Shown: positions 1 through 8,049 of the stretch, in pieces | How the letters are laid out: the number at the start of each line of letters is the position of its first letter | Position numbering within the stretch: the first letter of the stretch is position 1 | Source of the DNA: Methylotenera_A sp031399315 | Lineage (GTDB): Bacteria > Pseudomonadota > Gammaproteobacteria > Burkholderiales > Methylophilaceae | DNA: 30,646 nucleotides | Direction: 5' to 3' | Assembly: GCA_031399315.1 (NCBI GenBank) | Contig: JANNOS010000099.1 | Location: forward strand, 1-30,646 | The notes under the pieces: generated by a model | Database searches by the model: none | Seen by the model: only the letters and a program-made list of their open reading frames with translations | Told to the model about the DNA's origin: nothing | Position numbers and translations under genes: made by a program

Positions 1-649
1 CTTCTTGTAGTTTAGATAAGTTCTCCAGCACCACTGCTTTAGTCAGTTGTACCGTTAAATTCTGCTCATTAATAATTAAAGCCCTATCTAAATATTTAAT
101 TGCCTCTACCTCGTTTCTAGCCATCAACCGCTCGGTTGCCAGGGTAAAGTATGCCTCTTGATTATTAGGCTCTTTAGATAGTGTGCGTTTTATGTATTCA
201 ACGGCGCCTCTAGCGTCTCCCAATTTAAGCTGTAGGGTAGCGCGCAAGTATAGTGCTTGTACCCTGTTGTGATCAATTGCCAGCGCGCGGTCACATCTAT
301 CTAAGGCTAAATCCAGCCCTTCATTATCCAATAAAAATTGACAGGTATTAGTCAGCGCTTCAATATGATTGGGATCTTCTTCCAAAACTTGATTCATCAG
401 TGCGTATGCTGTCATGGGGTCGTCTTGTTGCTTCGCTACAAGCGCTAACCCATAGATAGCTTTAACCATATGTTTTTCCATCAGCAATGCATTTTTGAAA
501 GCCTTCTCTGCTTGCACGGGATTTTTTTCTAATAAAGACATTCCCTTCTCATATAGCTCTTCAGCTCTCTCTTCTGACGACATACACCCAACAATGCTAA
601 TAAACAAAACGCATGTAACAGATAAAATTAATTTGTTAATTTTAATCAT
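1..649 (-). CDS. TPR-repeat lipoprotein (3' end outside window)
   Basis: I translated this reading frame by hand: it is open from an ATG at 649 to the left edge, giving 216 codons with no stop. The N-terminus (MIKINKLILSVTCVLF...) is a basic, hydrophobic signal peptide ending in a lipobox-like I-V-G-C, so Cys22 is the predicted lipidated residue. The rest is helical with repeated TPR signatures (for example A-x-x-x-L near LATERLMARNEVEAIKYLDRAL, and DLALDRCDRALAID followed by VQALYLRATLQLKLGD). The start overlaps the end of the preceding 76-aa gene by 8 nt, which implies translational coupling. TPR lipoproteins occur in betaproteobacterial EPS/exosortase loci (PrsT-type) and usually act as periplasmic scaffolds for assembly or export. 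That role here is inference. The true length and C-terminus are not visible. Confidence 0.85.
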   Translation of the reverse strand, partial: MIKINKLILSVTCVLFISIVGCMSSEERAEELYEKGMSLLEKNPVQAEKAFKNALLMEKHMVKAIYGLALVAKQQDDPMTAYALMNQVLEEDPNHIEALTNTCQFLLDNEGLDLALDRCDRALAIDHNRVQALYLRATLQLKLGDARGAVEYIKRTLSKEPNNQEAYFTLATERLMARNEVEAIKYLDRALIINEQNLTVQLTKAVVLENLSKLQE

Positions 650-872
650 GTGCGCATCGCTGCTCTTCCCTCAGGGCTAATTTAAATTTAGTAGCAACAA
701 ATGATGCAAGCACTAAAATCCTACTTAACAGTTCATCAGCCTCCTGATGTATGTCGTAGACAATTTCACCCTTAAGTTTGTCTGCTAAATTATTAAACAT
801 ATGACGTACGAGGTTGGTTTTACCATAGTTGATGGTGAAAGGTTTTTTTAACACATAAAATTCTTCATACAT
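642..872 (-). CDS. Small hypothetical protein (76 aa)
   Basis: I do not recognise this family. The ATG at 872 is preceded by an AGGG-containing purine stretch about 9 nt upstream. The 3' end overlaps the start of the TPR lipoprotein by 8 nt, the kind of junction seen between real co-translated genes. The protein is soluble and mixed-charge (MYEEFYVLKKPFTINYGK...), with a predicted long amphipathic helix from about residue 43 (HQEADELLSRILVLASF...). It has no signal peptide, transmembrane segment or cysteine motif. It lies between a WecG-STAS fusion and a lipoprotein, so a regulatory or scaffolding role is possible. The sequence shows no ATP-binding N-box that would make it an RsbW-type STAS partner. 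Confidence 0.6.
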   Translation of the reverse strand: MYEEFYVLKKPFTINYGKTNLVRHMFNNLADKLKGEIVYDIHQEADELLSRILVLASFVATKFKLALREEQRCAHD

Positions 873-941
873 ATTTTCATGCCCTAATTAAATTTTTGTG
901 TGTTTTAAGAGCCTTTCATAAGACCGTTATTAAAATATAAA

Positions 942-2039
942 TCAATATTCGGTCAAAAAAGTTAACCCATTCCAATCAAGAAGTTCACTCATATTAGCAT
1001 TCTGCCCAACAACTTTGATTTGAAAACCTTGCCGATAAAGTTGCTTTTTTAGAATAAGCAATAAGCCTAAAACACCACAACTAAGATACTCTGTGTTTGT
1101 TAGGTCTAATATTACATTTTTATTTTGTTTACTTGCTTCTCTAAATTGGGAACGAATATCCTCTGGTACTGGATCAAGCACTACGCCTGAGAAAATTAAC
1201 TTTGCCAAATCACCACCACTTTCCATAACAACAGAACTTTTTTGAGTTAGCTTAACCAATCGCTTTCGATTAAATTTTAACCACACAGTATGGGGTAGTA
1301 TTTTAGTAGCCAAAAATCTTAGTAAAAACTTGCCGTCATCCCAATAACGCCTCCATAAGTGAGGTTCTTCCTTAATACGCCAAGCCCATTCCAATCCAAT
1401 TTTTTGTAATCTTACTGGCGCTCGTTTCAATCGTCTTGCCTCAAAATTAATTACTGCGCCTAGATGACTAACTAGAGGTATTTTGATTTTATGAAGATTC
1501 TTAACAATCCATGCTTGTCCTTTTTTGGCACCCAAAGCAACGACTAAAAAATCCGCATTACTCGAGTTTATATTATCGATAATTGATGATTCGCTCATCT
1601 CATCCAGCGATCCAAAACCAGGTGAATAATAGCCAACACAATTCAATCCAGTTGATTTCTGATTAATATGCTTACTCGCTTCAGCAGCAACACCAGTTGG
1701 CCCACCAAAAAAATAAACTGTTAATTTTCGACGCCACTCTTTCCCCAGCGCTTCAAACAAAGTAGAGCCTGCGACTCGCTCACGAATAGGAATGCCTAAT
1801 AGTTTCGCTATCCAAACGATTGGTGCACCATCTGCAATCACAATATCGCTGTATAAAACAGAGTTACGAAAATCTGCATCTTGTTGTGATAAAGCTAGAA
1901 AGTTAAGATTAGGTGTAGTCAAAAAACAGGGTGTTTTTAAATGCTTAGCATCGCGCAAACGGCTCATTGTTTGCGATAAATTTATCGCATCAAAAGGCAA
2001 TCCACCAATGCAATATACATTACGATCAAAATCGTCCAT
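942..2039 (-). CDS. WecG/TagA/CpsF-family glycosyltransferase fused to a STAS domain
   Basis: The protein has 365 aa from the ATG at 2039. This start has GGGG 7 nt upstream. A TTG codon directly before it would give one extra residue but a poorer spacing. Residues 1 to about 255 are a GT26 (WecG/TagA) domain. T42-x-N44 and D70 have the same spacing as the catalytic Thr, Asn and Asp of TagA. The FFGG loop, the GYYSPGF motif, the ALGAKKGQAW segment and the C-terminal RAPVRLQKIGLEW...EEP block follow. Such enzymes transfer an N-acetylhexosaminuronate or N-acetylmannosamine-type sugar to a lipid-linked acceptor at the inner membrane face. Residues 275-365 resemble a STAS/anti-sigma-antagonist domain (VILDLTN..., GVLGLLLILKKQL, LLDWNGL). 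The position of the phosphorylatable Ser before the conserved Gly is Cys321. The gene lies 71 nt after the PPTase gene. A STAS tail on a GT26 enzyme suggests allosteric or partner-switch control (inference). Confidence 0.88.
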   Translation of the reverse strand: MDDFDRNVYCIGGLPFDAINLSQTMSRLRDAKHLKTPCFLTTPNLNFLALSQQDADFRNSVLYSDIVIADGAPIVWIAKLLGIPIRERVAGSTLFEALGKEWRRKLTVYFFGGPTGVAAEASKHINQKSTGLNCVGYYSPGFGSLDEMSESSIIDNINSSNADFLVVALGAKKGQAWIVKNLHKIKIPLVSHLGAVINFEARRLKRAPVRLQKIGLEWAWRIKEEPHLWRRYWDDGKFLLRFLATKILPHTVWLKFNRKRLVKLTQKSSVVMESGGDLAKLIFSGVVLDPVPEDIRSQFREASKQNKNVILDLTNTEYLSCGVLGLLLILKKQLYRQGFQIKVVGQNANMSELLDWNGLTFLTEY

Positions 2040-2110
2040 CAATTAACCCCATCAATTAGCCTTGGTACCTTTCAGTCTTGTTCATTTTATTAATTTTTAA
2101 ATAAGAGTCT

Positions 2111-2785
2111 TCAATTGGTGTAGGTATATACTACCGCCAATGCTAAGCTTTGCCTACAAACAGCGCTTCCCTGTAGCGCCGTTTTTTCACTTAAAGTATC
2201 ATTATGGAGCTTAAAAGTAAGAGAAGTGGATGCACTTGAAACTATCCAAGTCATCATATCGCCCTTTCCAGTCGCTTTAATAGCCGCTTCTTTCAATGCC
2301 CACGCTTTACATGCCAAGCTATTTCTCTCTGCCATAGGGGCTTCGCTTATCCAATAAAGCTCTTGCGATGTAAGAAACTGATTCCACATATTTGGATAAA
2401 GCTGTTCACACCACTCAGCATCTATGCCCAACAAATGAAACTGTTTTGAATTTGCCACTACAGCAGCAACGTGGCTGTTATTAACACTCAGTGAATGCGC
2501 AATACTTCCAACTACTTGCATAGGCCAAATTGGCGCGCCTGTTAGCTTGTTTTTGGGGATGTCTACATGATCAATTCCCATTTTTTCTAAGGCTTGGCGT
2601 GCGTGCATGCGCCCTGCTTCCAGTTCACGCATTCTCATGCCATTTACTGTGCCTATACTTATTATTTCTTGCTTAGTTAATGGGGGAAAGTCACCTGCCA
2701 ATGTGCCCGCACTTACAAACACCCCTGCAGGGATTAAATTTTTCCAGCATTCTAATAAAGCGCTTTGTGTAATGTCATTTATCAT
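2111..2785 (-). CDS. 4'-phosphopantetheinyl transferase (Sfp/EntD superfamily)
   Basis: This 224-aa protein should move the phosphopantetheine arm from CoA to the serine of a carrier protein. Visible hallmarks are a substrate-binding stretch GSIAHS (93-98), the Mg2+-binding G-I-D122-A-E124, and W162-x-x-K165-E166-A-x-x-K170, the KEA-type helix of the family. The early segment RELEAGRMHARQALEKMG is the usual Arg-rich N-terminal motif of EntD-like enzymes. The ATG at 2785 overlaps the end of the upstream glycosyltransferase gene by 11 nt. The 999-aa HAD-ACP-TE protein, encoded only one gene further upstream, contains the obvious carrier domain. The likely job is therefore dedicated activation of that ACP in the cytoplasm. 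A role in general fatty acid ACP activation cannot be excluded. Confidence 0.9.
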   Translation of the reverse strand: MINDITQSALLECWKNLIPAGVFVSAGTLAGDFPPLTKQEIISIGTVNGMRMRELEAGRMHARQALEKMGIDHVDIPKNKLTGAPIWPMQVVGSIAHSLSVNNSHVAAVVANSKQFHLLGIDAEWCEQLYPNMWNQFLTSQELYWISEAPMAERNSLACKAWALKEAAIKATGKGDMMTWIVSSASTSLTFKLHNDTLSEKTALQGSAVCRQSLALAVVYTYTN

Positions 2786-3773
2786 GCAAACAGCTTAAAA
2801 ATGGCTTGGTATGCCAGTTACTTGGTAGCAAAACACTGTGCCTAAAAATATCTGCGATATAGTTTGGAACATCATCATGCTGTCTGCCAGTTAAGATGCG
2901 TTTAATTTTGCCTATTACATTTCCAAACAACGCTGCAATATCAGTTAAAAGTGCATAAAAAATTCCATAGTTCGTCAGGAAATAACGCCTTCTTGACTCA
3001 AACCAGTAATCAGGCAAGCGTTTTGGTTTGTCATCGCGGACAGTTACTTTTGTACTTTGGCCAGCTATATGCATCACACGGCTATTTGGCACATACCAAG
3101 TTGAAAAGCCAGCGTGCTTAGCACGTAAACAAAAGTCGGTTTCTTCGTAATATAAGAAATAACTTTCATCGAACCCACGTAATTGTTCTACTACATTTCT
3201 ACGTAGCATCATTGATGCGCCAGCAATCCAATCTATTTCTTGTAATTTCTGCTCCATAAATACTGCGACCACCCATGGTTTCAATAGCTTACTTAGCAGC
3301 CCGAGTTTAACACCAGACTCAAACTCGCTAAATATGGATGGAAAACGAAAAGCAATCGGCCAAAGACTGCCATCTTGATTGTCAAAACTACTGCCTGCAA
3401 TACCAGCAGTGGGATTAGCTTGCATAAACTCAACAAGCGCTAATATTGCGCCTGGGCGTATTTGTGTATCAGGATTTAATAAATGAAAAAAATCTACTTT
3501 GCCATACGCAAACGCATATTGAAATGCATAATTATTACCATAAGCAAATCCGCCATTTTTTGGCGCTGTTAGGACGGTTACCCAGTCTTGCCAGTGATTA
3601 TCACTTACTGCAGCTTCTATTTCTGGTGCATCTCCTGAAGCGTTGTCTACAACCACAACTCTGACGTTAAGACCATCTATGTTTCTATCCGCTTGAATTG
3701 ACCTTAAACAATCGACAGTCAATTTCGCTGACTTGTAAGACACAATTGAAACGACAACGTACGTATCATCCAT
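2775..3773 (-). CDS. Glycosyltransferase family 2 (rhamnosyltransferase-like)
   Basis: A 332-aa GT-A fold enzyme. The nucleotide-binding VVDNASGD (42-48), the NPD triad N100-P101-D102 in place of a classical DxD, the acceptor-side WIAGASMMLRR and the YEETDFCLRAKHAG segment are typical of WbbL/RfbF-like inverting rhamnosyl- or hexosyltransferases. A weakly hydrophobic C-terminal third (from about 265) suggests membrane association. The ATG at 3773 lies 3 nt after the stop of the HAD-ACP-TE gene, and the 3' end overlaps the PPTase gene, so all three are co-translated. It adds one sugar to the lipid-linked repeat unit. Donor and acceptor cannot be read from sequence. Confidence 0.92.
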   Translation of the reverse strand: MDDTYVVVSIVSYKSAKLTVDCLRSIQADRNIDGLNVRVVVVDNASGDAPEIEAAVSDNHWQDWVTVLTAPKNGGFAYGNNYAFQYAFAYGKVDFFHLLNPDTQIRPGAILALVEFMQANPTAGIAGSSFDNQDGSLWPIAFRFPSIFSEFESGVKLGLLSKLLKPWVVAVFMEQKLQEIDWIAGASMMLRRNVVEQLRGFDESYFLYYEETDFCLRAKHAGFSTWYVPNSRVMHIAGQSTKVTVRDDKPKRLPDYWFESRRRYFLTNYGIFYALLTDIAALFGNVIGKIKRILTGRQHDDVPNYIADIFRHSVLLPSNWHTKPFLSCLHDK

Positions 3774-3776
3774 TTA

Positions 3777-6776
3777 TTATTTACCCTGTATCGGTTTATT
3801 TAAATACCCAATCAATACTTGACTAAGCGATTTAACGTAAGGCTCTTGCAGCATACTAGCGTGTCCTCCCTTAACATCAGCGACAACAAGCGCTGGCACT
3901 GCACTGCGCCAACCTAAAGTATCTTCCGAATAAATCTCTCTAAAAGGCAAATCATCTCCTACACCATCTGTAGCGCGTATCAACAACGCTTTTAATTTAC
4001 GATCTGATCCTAGGTGATAATTTGCTTCCGCTGAATTAAATATATTGCGTACAGTAAGCTCTGGCAGAAATTGAGGCCATGCCTTATGTTTACTTAGAGT
4101 ATATCTCAACACCAAAAACCTTAACCATACGGACAACTTAGCTAATCTTGAACTTAACTCCCAATGCAAAGTATTAAATATCTTTTTTACAAGCGTGTTT
4201 ACAATAAACACCCAAGCACTAATGCCAGATAAATTGAATGCCCTAGCCTCTGCCTTTAAGCCTGAAACTCGTTTTGCCCGATCTTGCGCAATCCGGCCTA
4301 TCCGCTTGGGTGCTAGTGGGGTTGCGGCATCTAAAATAGCGACTAATTCAACGACTTCACCAGCGCGCACTAGTTGCAAACCCATTTCATATGAAATTAA
4401 ACCGCCAGCACACATTCCTCCTAACAAATAAGGACCATGCGACTGTTTTTGACGTATCGTTTGAATATAAAACGCTGCCATTTCTTCAATACTTCCGTGC
4501 GCCATTGGTACACTTGGAATAGAGCGTGGCTCAATGCCAACAACCTGCATTCCTTCTGGCATACGTTCAGCTAGATTCTTATATAACAGCGTCTCACCAT
4601 CTCCATCGTGCACCAAATAGAGAGTTTTACCACTACCTTTTTTAAGCGTTACCAACACACTGGCGCCAGCCGCTTTATTCGGCTGAATATATTGTGCAAG
4701 ACTACGTACTGTGGGCGCATCTAAAATCGTTGTGAGCCGCAGCTTAACCTCAAAACGTCGCGCAATTTCAGCAAATAACCTTGCCGCAATCAGTGAAGTT
4801 CCACCTATAGAAAAATAATCGTCCTCTACGCCCAAATCTCGCATACCTAGCAACTCTTTCCAAATTGCTAACAACTCGTGCTCAATTGGCGTTTCTGCTG
4901 GCACTGCTATGGTTTCTAAATCACGCTGTCGCAGACCGCTAGATCGCAGGTGAGTAAGTACGGCTTCCCCAGAAGTTAATGTGCGGGCTAAATTTTCATA
5001 ACGCTCTGAACTGCTTACAGAAACTTCAGCAATACTCGTGTCAATTTTAGGTTTTTTCTTACCATCAGCACGTTTGGCTTCAATGATAGCTTCTGGGTCG
5101 CCGCCAGGTAGATGCGAAATTTGACAAGCATCATTGACAGGGATGCTATACACACAAGAAGATTCATCGCCAACTTTAAATGTTAAGGCCACATTGTCGG
5201 CAAAAGCACGTGCTGGCTCGTTCTTAGGCGTAAGCACATAAGGTAAATTTAACCGATTTAAGTTCGCAGATTTTGCCATCTCGCCAAGTTGGCGAATCAT
5301 TGCGTGTTCTACACCTCGCCCAAGTACGCGGCAACTTAACAGCATGGTATCAACTTGTAGCGCATCTTCTAGTTGTCGCGAGACCGTTACACCAACCAAG
5401 CCATAATCACCAAAACGATCGCGCACTTTTACACGCAATACATGCGCCCCATCCAAAAGTGCTAATGCTCGCATATCGGGCTCATTGCGCCGTATAGTCG
5501 TAAAATTAAATTGATTTGTGCGTTGCGTCAGTTGCGCAACTCGAGGCCATTCATCTTCATCTGGCCTACCGATGTCAATCACCAGCTCTAAGGAAGCCAG
5601 AAAGCTAGCAATATCTGTCGTAGAGTCTTCTATTTTCTGCCGCGCAGAGTTCTCACGATACATTTGCGTGCGTTTGGTGTCTTCTTCAGTTACGGCCAAT
5701 TTATCAAACAGCCACATATGCTCTAAGAAAGAGGTCACTTCATCATCTGGCGACACTTGCAGCGTAATCACTTTTGGTAATGCCTGCCGCATCTGACCAC
5801 ACTCAACAGGATTGTCATCAAAGAACACAAAAGAATCTATGCCCAAATTTAGTTCGTTAGCTAAAGACTCTAGATTTTTGAATTTAGATTCCCAATTGAT
5901 ACGATGAGAAACAATATGCTCCATTTTTAATATCATATCAGTGCGCTTTTCGAACACTTCCAGCACATCCTGCTCTGCATTTTTACTGGCAAGACAAATC
6001 AAAATCCCCTGTGACTGAGCCTCAACAGCAAATTGTTGAATTTGCAAAAAAGCTGGCGGTAAAGTAATACCGTTCACGCCATCCTCACCTACCACCCCTT
6101 TCCAAATAGTGTTGTCACAATCCAACACTAGAACTTTACGTGCCGGCACACGCAACATATGCACTTTTCTCGCAATTGCAAGCGCGAGCGCAGAAAAGCT
6201 ACTTTCACTAAAAGGCACGTGCGCAAGCTCATCACTCATTTCATCATATCCCGTCACTACATCAAACGAGGTTCTATGCAAATCTTCCGCAGAAATGGTA
6301 ACTAAGCTAGATATATGCTTTAACTGACTCTCTAACGTTGTAGTTGCTGCATCTAACCTAAGCTTCAAATCGCCTGTGACTCTTGGCGAACAAGGTAGCA
6401 ACGCCACAACCGTAGGCGAACCCATCTTTTGAGTAAATTTACTCAATGCTTCTAATAGCTCAGCAACAGTGCCGTCAACATGGGTTGAGGTATGCTCAAT
6501 TTGAGTCTTGTCTCTAAAGAAATCCTCAAGTCTTAAAATGAAAACATTCACGCCCTTGGTGTTTTGTGAGGTCAAGCTGCTTGGATCTAACAACTGCTGA
6601 TAAACTTGATGGTATGGCGCAACATCAACTTCCGATACAAGTCCTACCGAGTTCAAAATAAAGTCTAAACTAGGTAACATATAATCAACAGTAAAAGTCG
6701 CAGAAACAACTACACTGGCTTTTTGTAGCTTGGTTTTTTGATTTGACTCACTAGGTTGATTCGAAGATTTACTCAT
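3777..6776 (-). CDS. FkbH-type HAD-IIIC / acyl carrier protein / thioesterase fusion (999 aa)
   Basis: Domains in order: residues about 20-205 are the N-terminal FkbH-family region. Residues 213-345 are a HAD-IIIC domain with D219-C-D221-N-T, the Ser/Lys motif LASKN (S264) and FFDDNP (D320, D321). Residues 345-555 are the FkbH C-terminal region. Residues about 628-697 are a peptidyl/acyl carrier domain with phosphopantetheine Ser661 in GGTSL. Residues 717-995 are an alpha/beta-hydrolase thioesterase with G-M-C789-A-G, D816 and H972, so the nucleophile appears to be Cys rather than Ser. FkbH-type enzymes load a glyceryl unit from 1,3-bisphosphoglycerate on a carrier protein and dephosphorylate it. 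Here all parts are in one chain with a release or transfer domain. Inferred role: making an acyl or glyceryl substituent for the polysaccharide. The start ATG is 1 nt after the upstream GT stop. A PPTase gene follows two genes downstream. Confidence 0.93.
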   Translation of the reverse strand: MSKSSNQPSESNQKTKLQKASVVVSATFTVDYMLPSLDFILNSVGLVSEVDVAPYHQVYQQLLDPSSLTSQNTKGVNVFILRLEDFFRDKTQIEHTSTHVDGTVAELLEALSKFTQKMGSPTVVALLPCSPRVTGDLKLRLDAATTTLESQLKHISSLVTISAEDLHRTSFDVVTGYDEMSDELAHVPFSESSFSALALAIARKVHMLRVPARKVLVLDCDNTIWKGVVGEDGVNGITLPPAFLQIQQFAVEAQSQGILICLASKNAEQDVLEVFEKRTDMILKMEHIVSHRINWESKFKNLESLANELNLGIDSFVFFDDNPVECGQMRQALPKVITLQVSPDDEVTSFLEHMWLFDKLAVTEEDTKRTQMYRENSARQKIEDSTTDIASFLASLELVIDIGRPDEDEWPRVAQLTQRTNQFNFTTIRRNEPDMRALALLDGAHVLRVKVRDRFGDYGLVGVTVSRQLEDALQVDTMLLSCRVLGRGVEHAMIRQLGEMAKSANLNRLNLPYVLTPKNEPARAFADNVALTFKVGDESSCVYSIPVNDACQISHLPGGDPEAIIEAKRADGKKKPKIDTSIAEVSVSSSERYENLARTLTSGEAVLTHLRSSGLRQRDLETIAVPAETPIEHELLAIWKELLGMRDLGVEDDYFSIGGTSLIAARLFAEIARRFEVKLRLTTILDAPTVRSLAQYIQPNKAAGASVLVTLKKGSGKTLYLVHDGDGETLLYKNLAERMPEGMQVVGIEPRSIPSVPMAHGSIEEMAAFYIQTIRQKQSHGPYLLGGMCAGGLISYEMGLQLVRAGEVVELVAILDAATPLAPKRIGRIAQDRAKRVSGLKAEARAFNLSGISAWVFIVNTLVKKIFNTLHWELSSRLAKLSVWLRFLVLRYTLSKHKAWPQFLPELTVRNIFNSAEANYHLGSDRKLKALLIRATDGVGDDLPFREIYSEDTLGWRSAVPALVVADVKGGHASMLQEPYVKSLSQVLIGYLNKPIQGK

Positions 6777-6777
6777 A

Positions 6778-7950
6778 TTAATCGCGCTTCGAGCGCACCC
6801 ACTCCACTTGCCGATTTAAGAAAAATTTAATATATAGTGGTATTTTTATCAAGGCATATACTGGTGCATAACACAACTGTTTAAAACTGATAATATCTCT
6901 TCCAAAAAAGGCCCAAGCCAATAAAATTGAGCTTGAGAGCGCGATTAATAAAATTGTCGTCACTAGCATTGCAGGTTGAATAAATAGCACAAAACTGCTA
7001 GCAAATAATGCAACGCACATTAAGGTTAACACGGCTAAGGGGGGCACAATTAAATCACAAGTCAAACCTAATATTTGTCCATTCATTGTTTTAATTGCTT
7101 CAAATAACAAACTTGGTGCTTCATTCAATATCACACTTAAATGCCCGTGTTCCCAGCGCGCGCGCTGCGTATTCGTTGCCTCCGTAGTTGGTGGAAATAC
7201 GCTAGTGACCAAAGCTTCTGCTAAAAATAGCGGCGGTTTATTCACTCTGGTTAAATCTACGCCCAACTTCATGTCTTCGACGATATGGCCACTGGCTAAG
7301 TTAGATTTAATAATATCGCCCCATAAAAATGCCATGCCTGTACCCATCAACTGACATGGTAGATTCAAAGCTTTAGAGCCCAAAGGGCGCACTTTGTTTT
7401 TAACCACCCAAGCAAATGCAGCAACTCTGGCTTTTAAGCTAGGGTTTGGTTGCGACTCCATTAAATACAAAGCCTGTATCGGACGTTGGTTGTCGATACA
7501 AGCGCGGGCAAGTTTATCAATAGCGCCATTTGACACCATGCAGTCAGCATCAATAATTAGCACGACTTCTGGTGGATTGTCTTTTAAGTGCTGCAAACCA
7601 AAATCAAGTGCATAGCCTTTACCGCGCCGAACTGTATCTGCGCGCTCAATGACATTCGCCCCTAGTTTGCTCGCTATATGTGCGGTATCGTCGTTACAAT
7701 TATCTGCTACTACCAGCAATTGATCTTCAGTTAATAGTTGGGGCAATATTGATTGTATCGCTTGCGTAATAACCAGTGATTCATTATGTGCGGGCATCAA
7801 CACGGCCACCACTGGTTTTTTCCCATCCTGATTGGCTGATGTGCTAGGTTTAACGAGAAATACGGCGGCTAAGATTTGTAGCAACAAAAACAACAGTGGT
7901 AACATCAAACACACTGCCAAAAACACAATCAATAAGTTAACAAAAATCAA
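6778..7950 (-). CDS. Membrane glycosyltransferase family 2 (processive-synthase-like)
   Basis: A 390-aa membrane GT2. An N-terminal membrane segment (about 3-33) precedes the GT-A domain, and two further hydrophobic stretches lie at about 300-350 and 355-375. Motifs are VADNCND (D83), the DxD D134-A-D136, VEDMKLG (E225, D226) and Q262-R-A-R265-W266. This last is a QxxRW motif like that of processive synthases (cellulose, chitin, hyaluronan), although many non-processive membrane GT2s also carry it. The start is taken as TTG at 7950, because a stop lies two codons upstream, AAAGG is about 10 nt upstream, and the first internal ATG (codon 16) would cut the membrane segment. Its stop is 1 nt from the start of the HAD-ACP-TE gene. 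It probably adds a sugar at the cytoplasmic face. Confidence 0.88.
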   Translation of the reverse strand: MIFVNLLIVFLAVCLMLPLLFLLLQILAAVFLVKPSTSANQDGKKPVVAVLMPAHNESLVITQAIQSILPQLLTEDQLLVVADNCNDDTAHIASKLGANVIERADTVRRGKGYALDFGLQHLKDNPPEVVLIIDADCMVSNGAIDKLARACIDNQRPIQALYLMESQPNPSLKARVAAFAWVVKNKVRPLGSKALNLPCQLMGTGMAFLWGDIIKSNLASGHIVEDMKLGVDLTRVNKPPLFLAEALVTSVFPPTTEATNTQRARWEHGHLSVILNEAPSLLFEAIKTMNGQILGLTCDLIVPPLAVLTLMCVALFASSFVLFIQPAMLVTTILLIALSSSILLAWAFFGRDIISFKQLCYAPVYALIKIPLYIKFFLNRQVEWVRSKRD

Positions 7951-8049
7951 TGATTAACAACCTTTTTTACTCAATTAATTTAGTTACATCAAGATTTATA
8001 TTGTGCTGTATAAAAAGCAATTCATTAACTGCGTTCAGTTGGTAATACA

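Noticed and set aside
5518..5796. Plus-strand open frames opposite the 999-aa gene (several of 70-92 codons)
   Set aside because: Antisense shadows of a clearly coding region, without ribosome sites or homology-like motifs.
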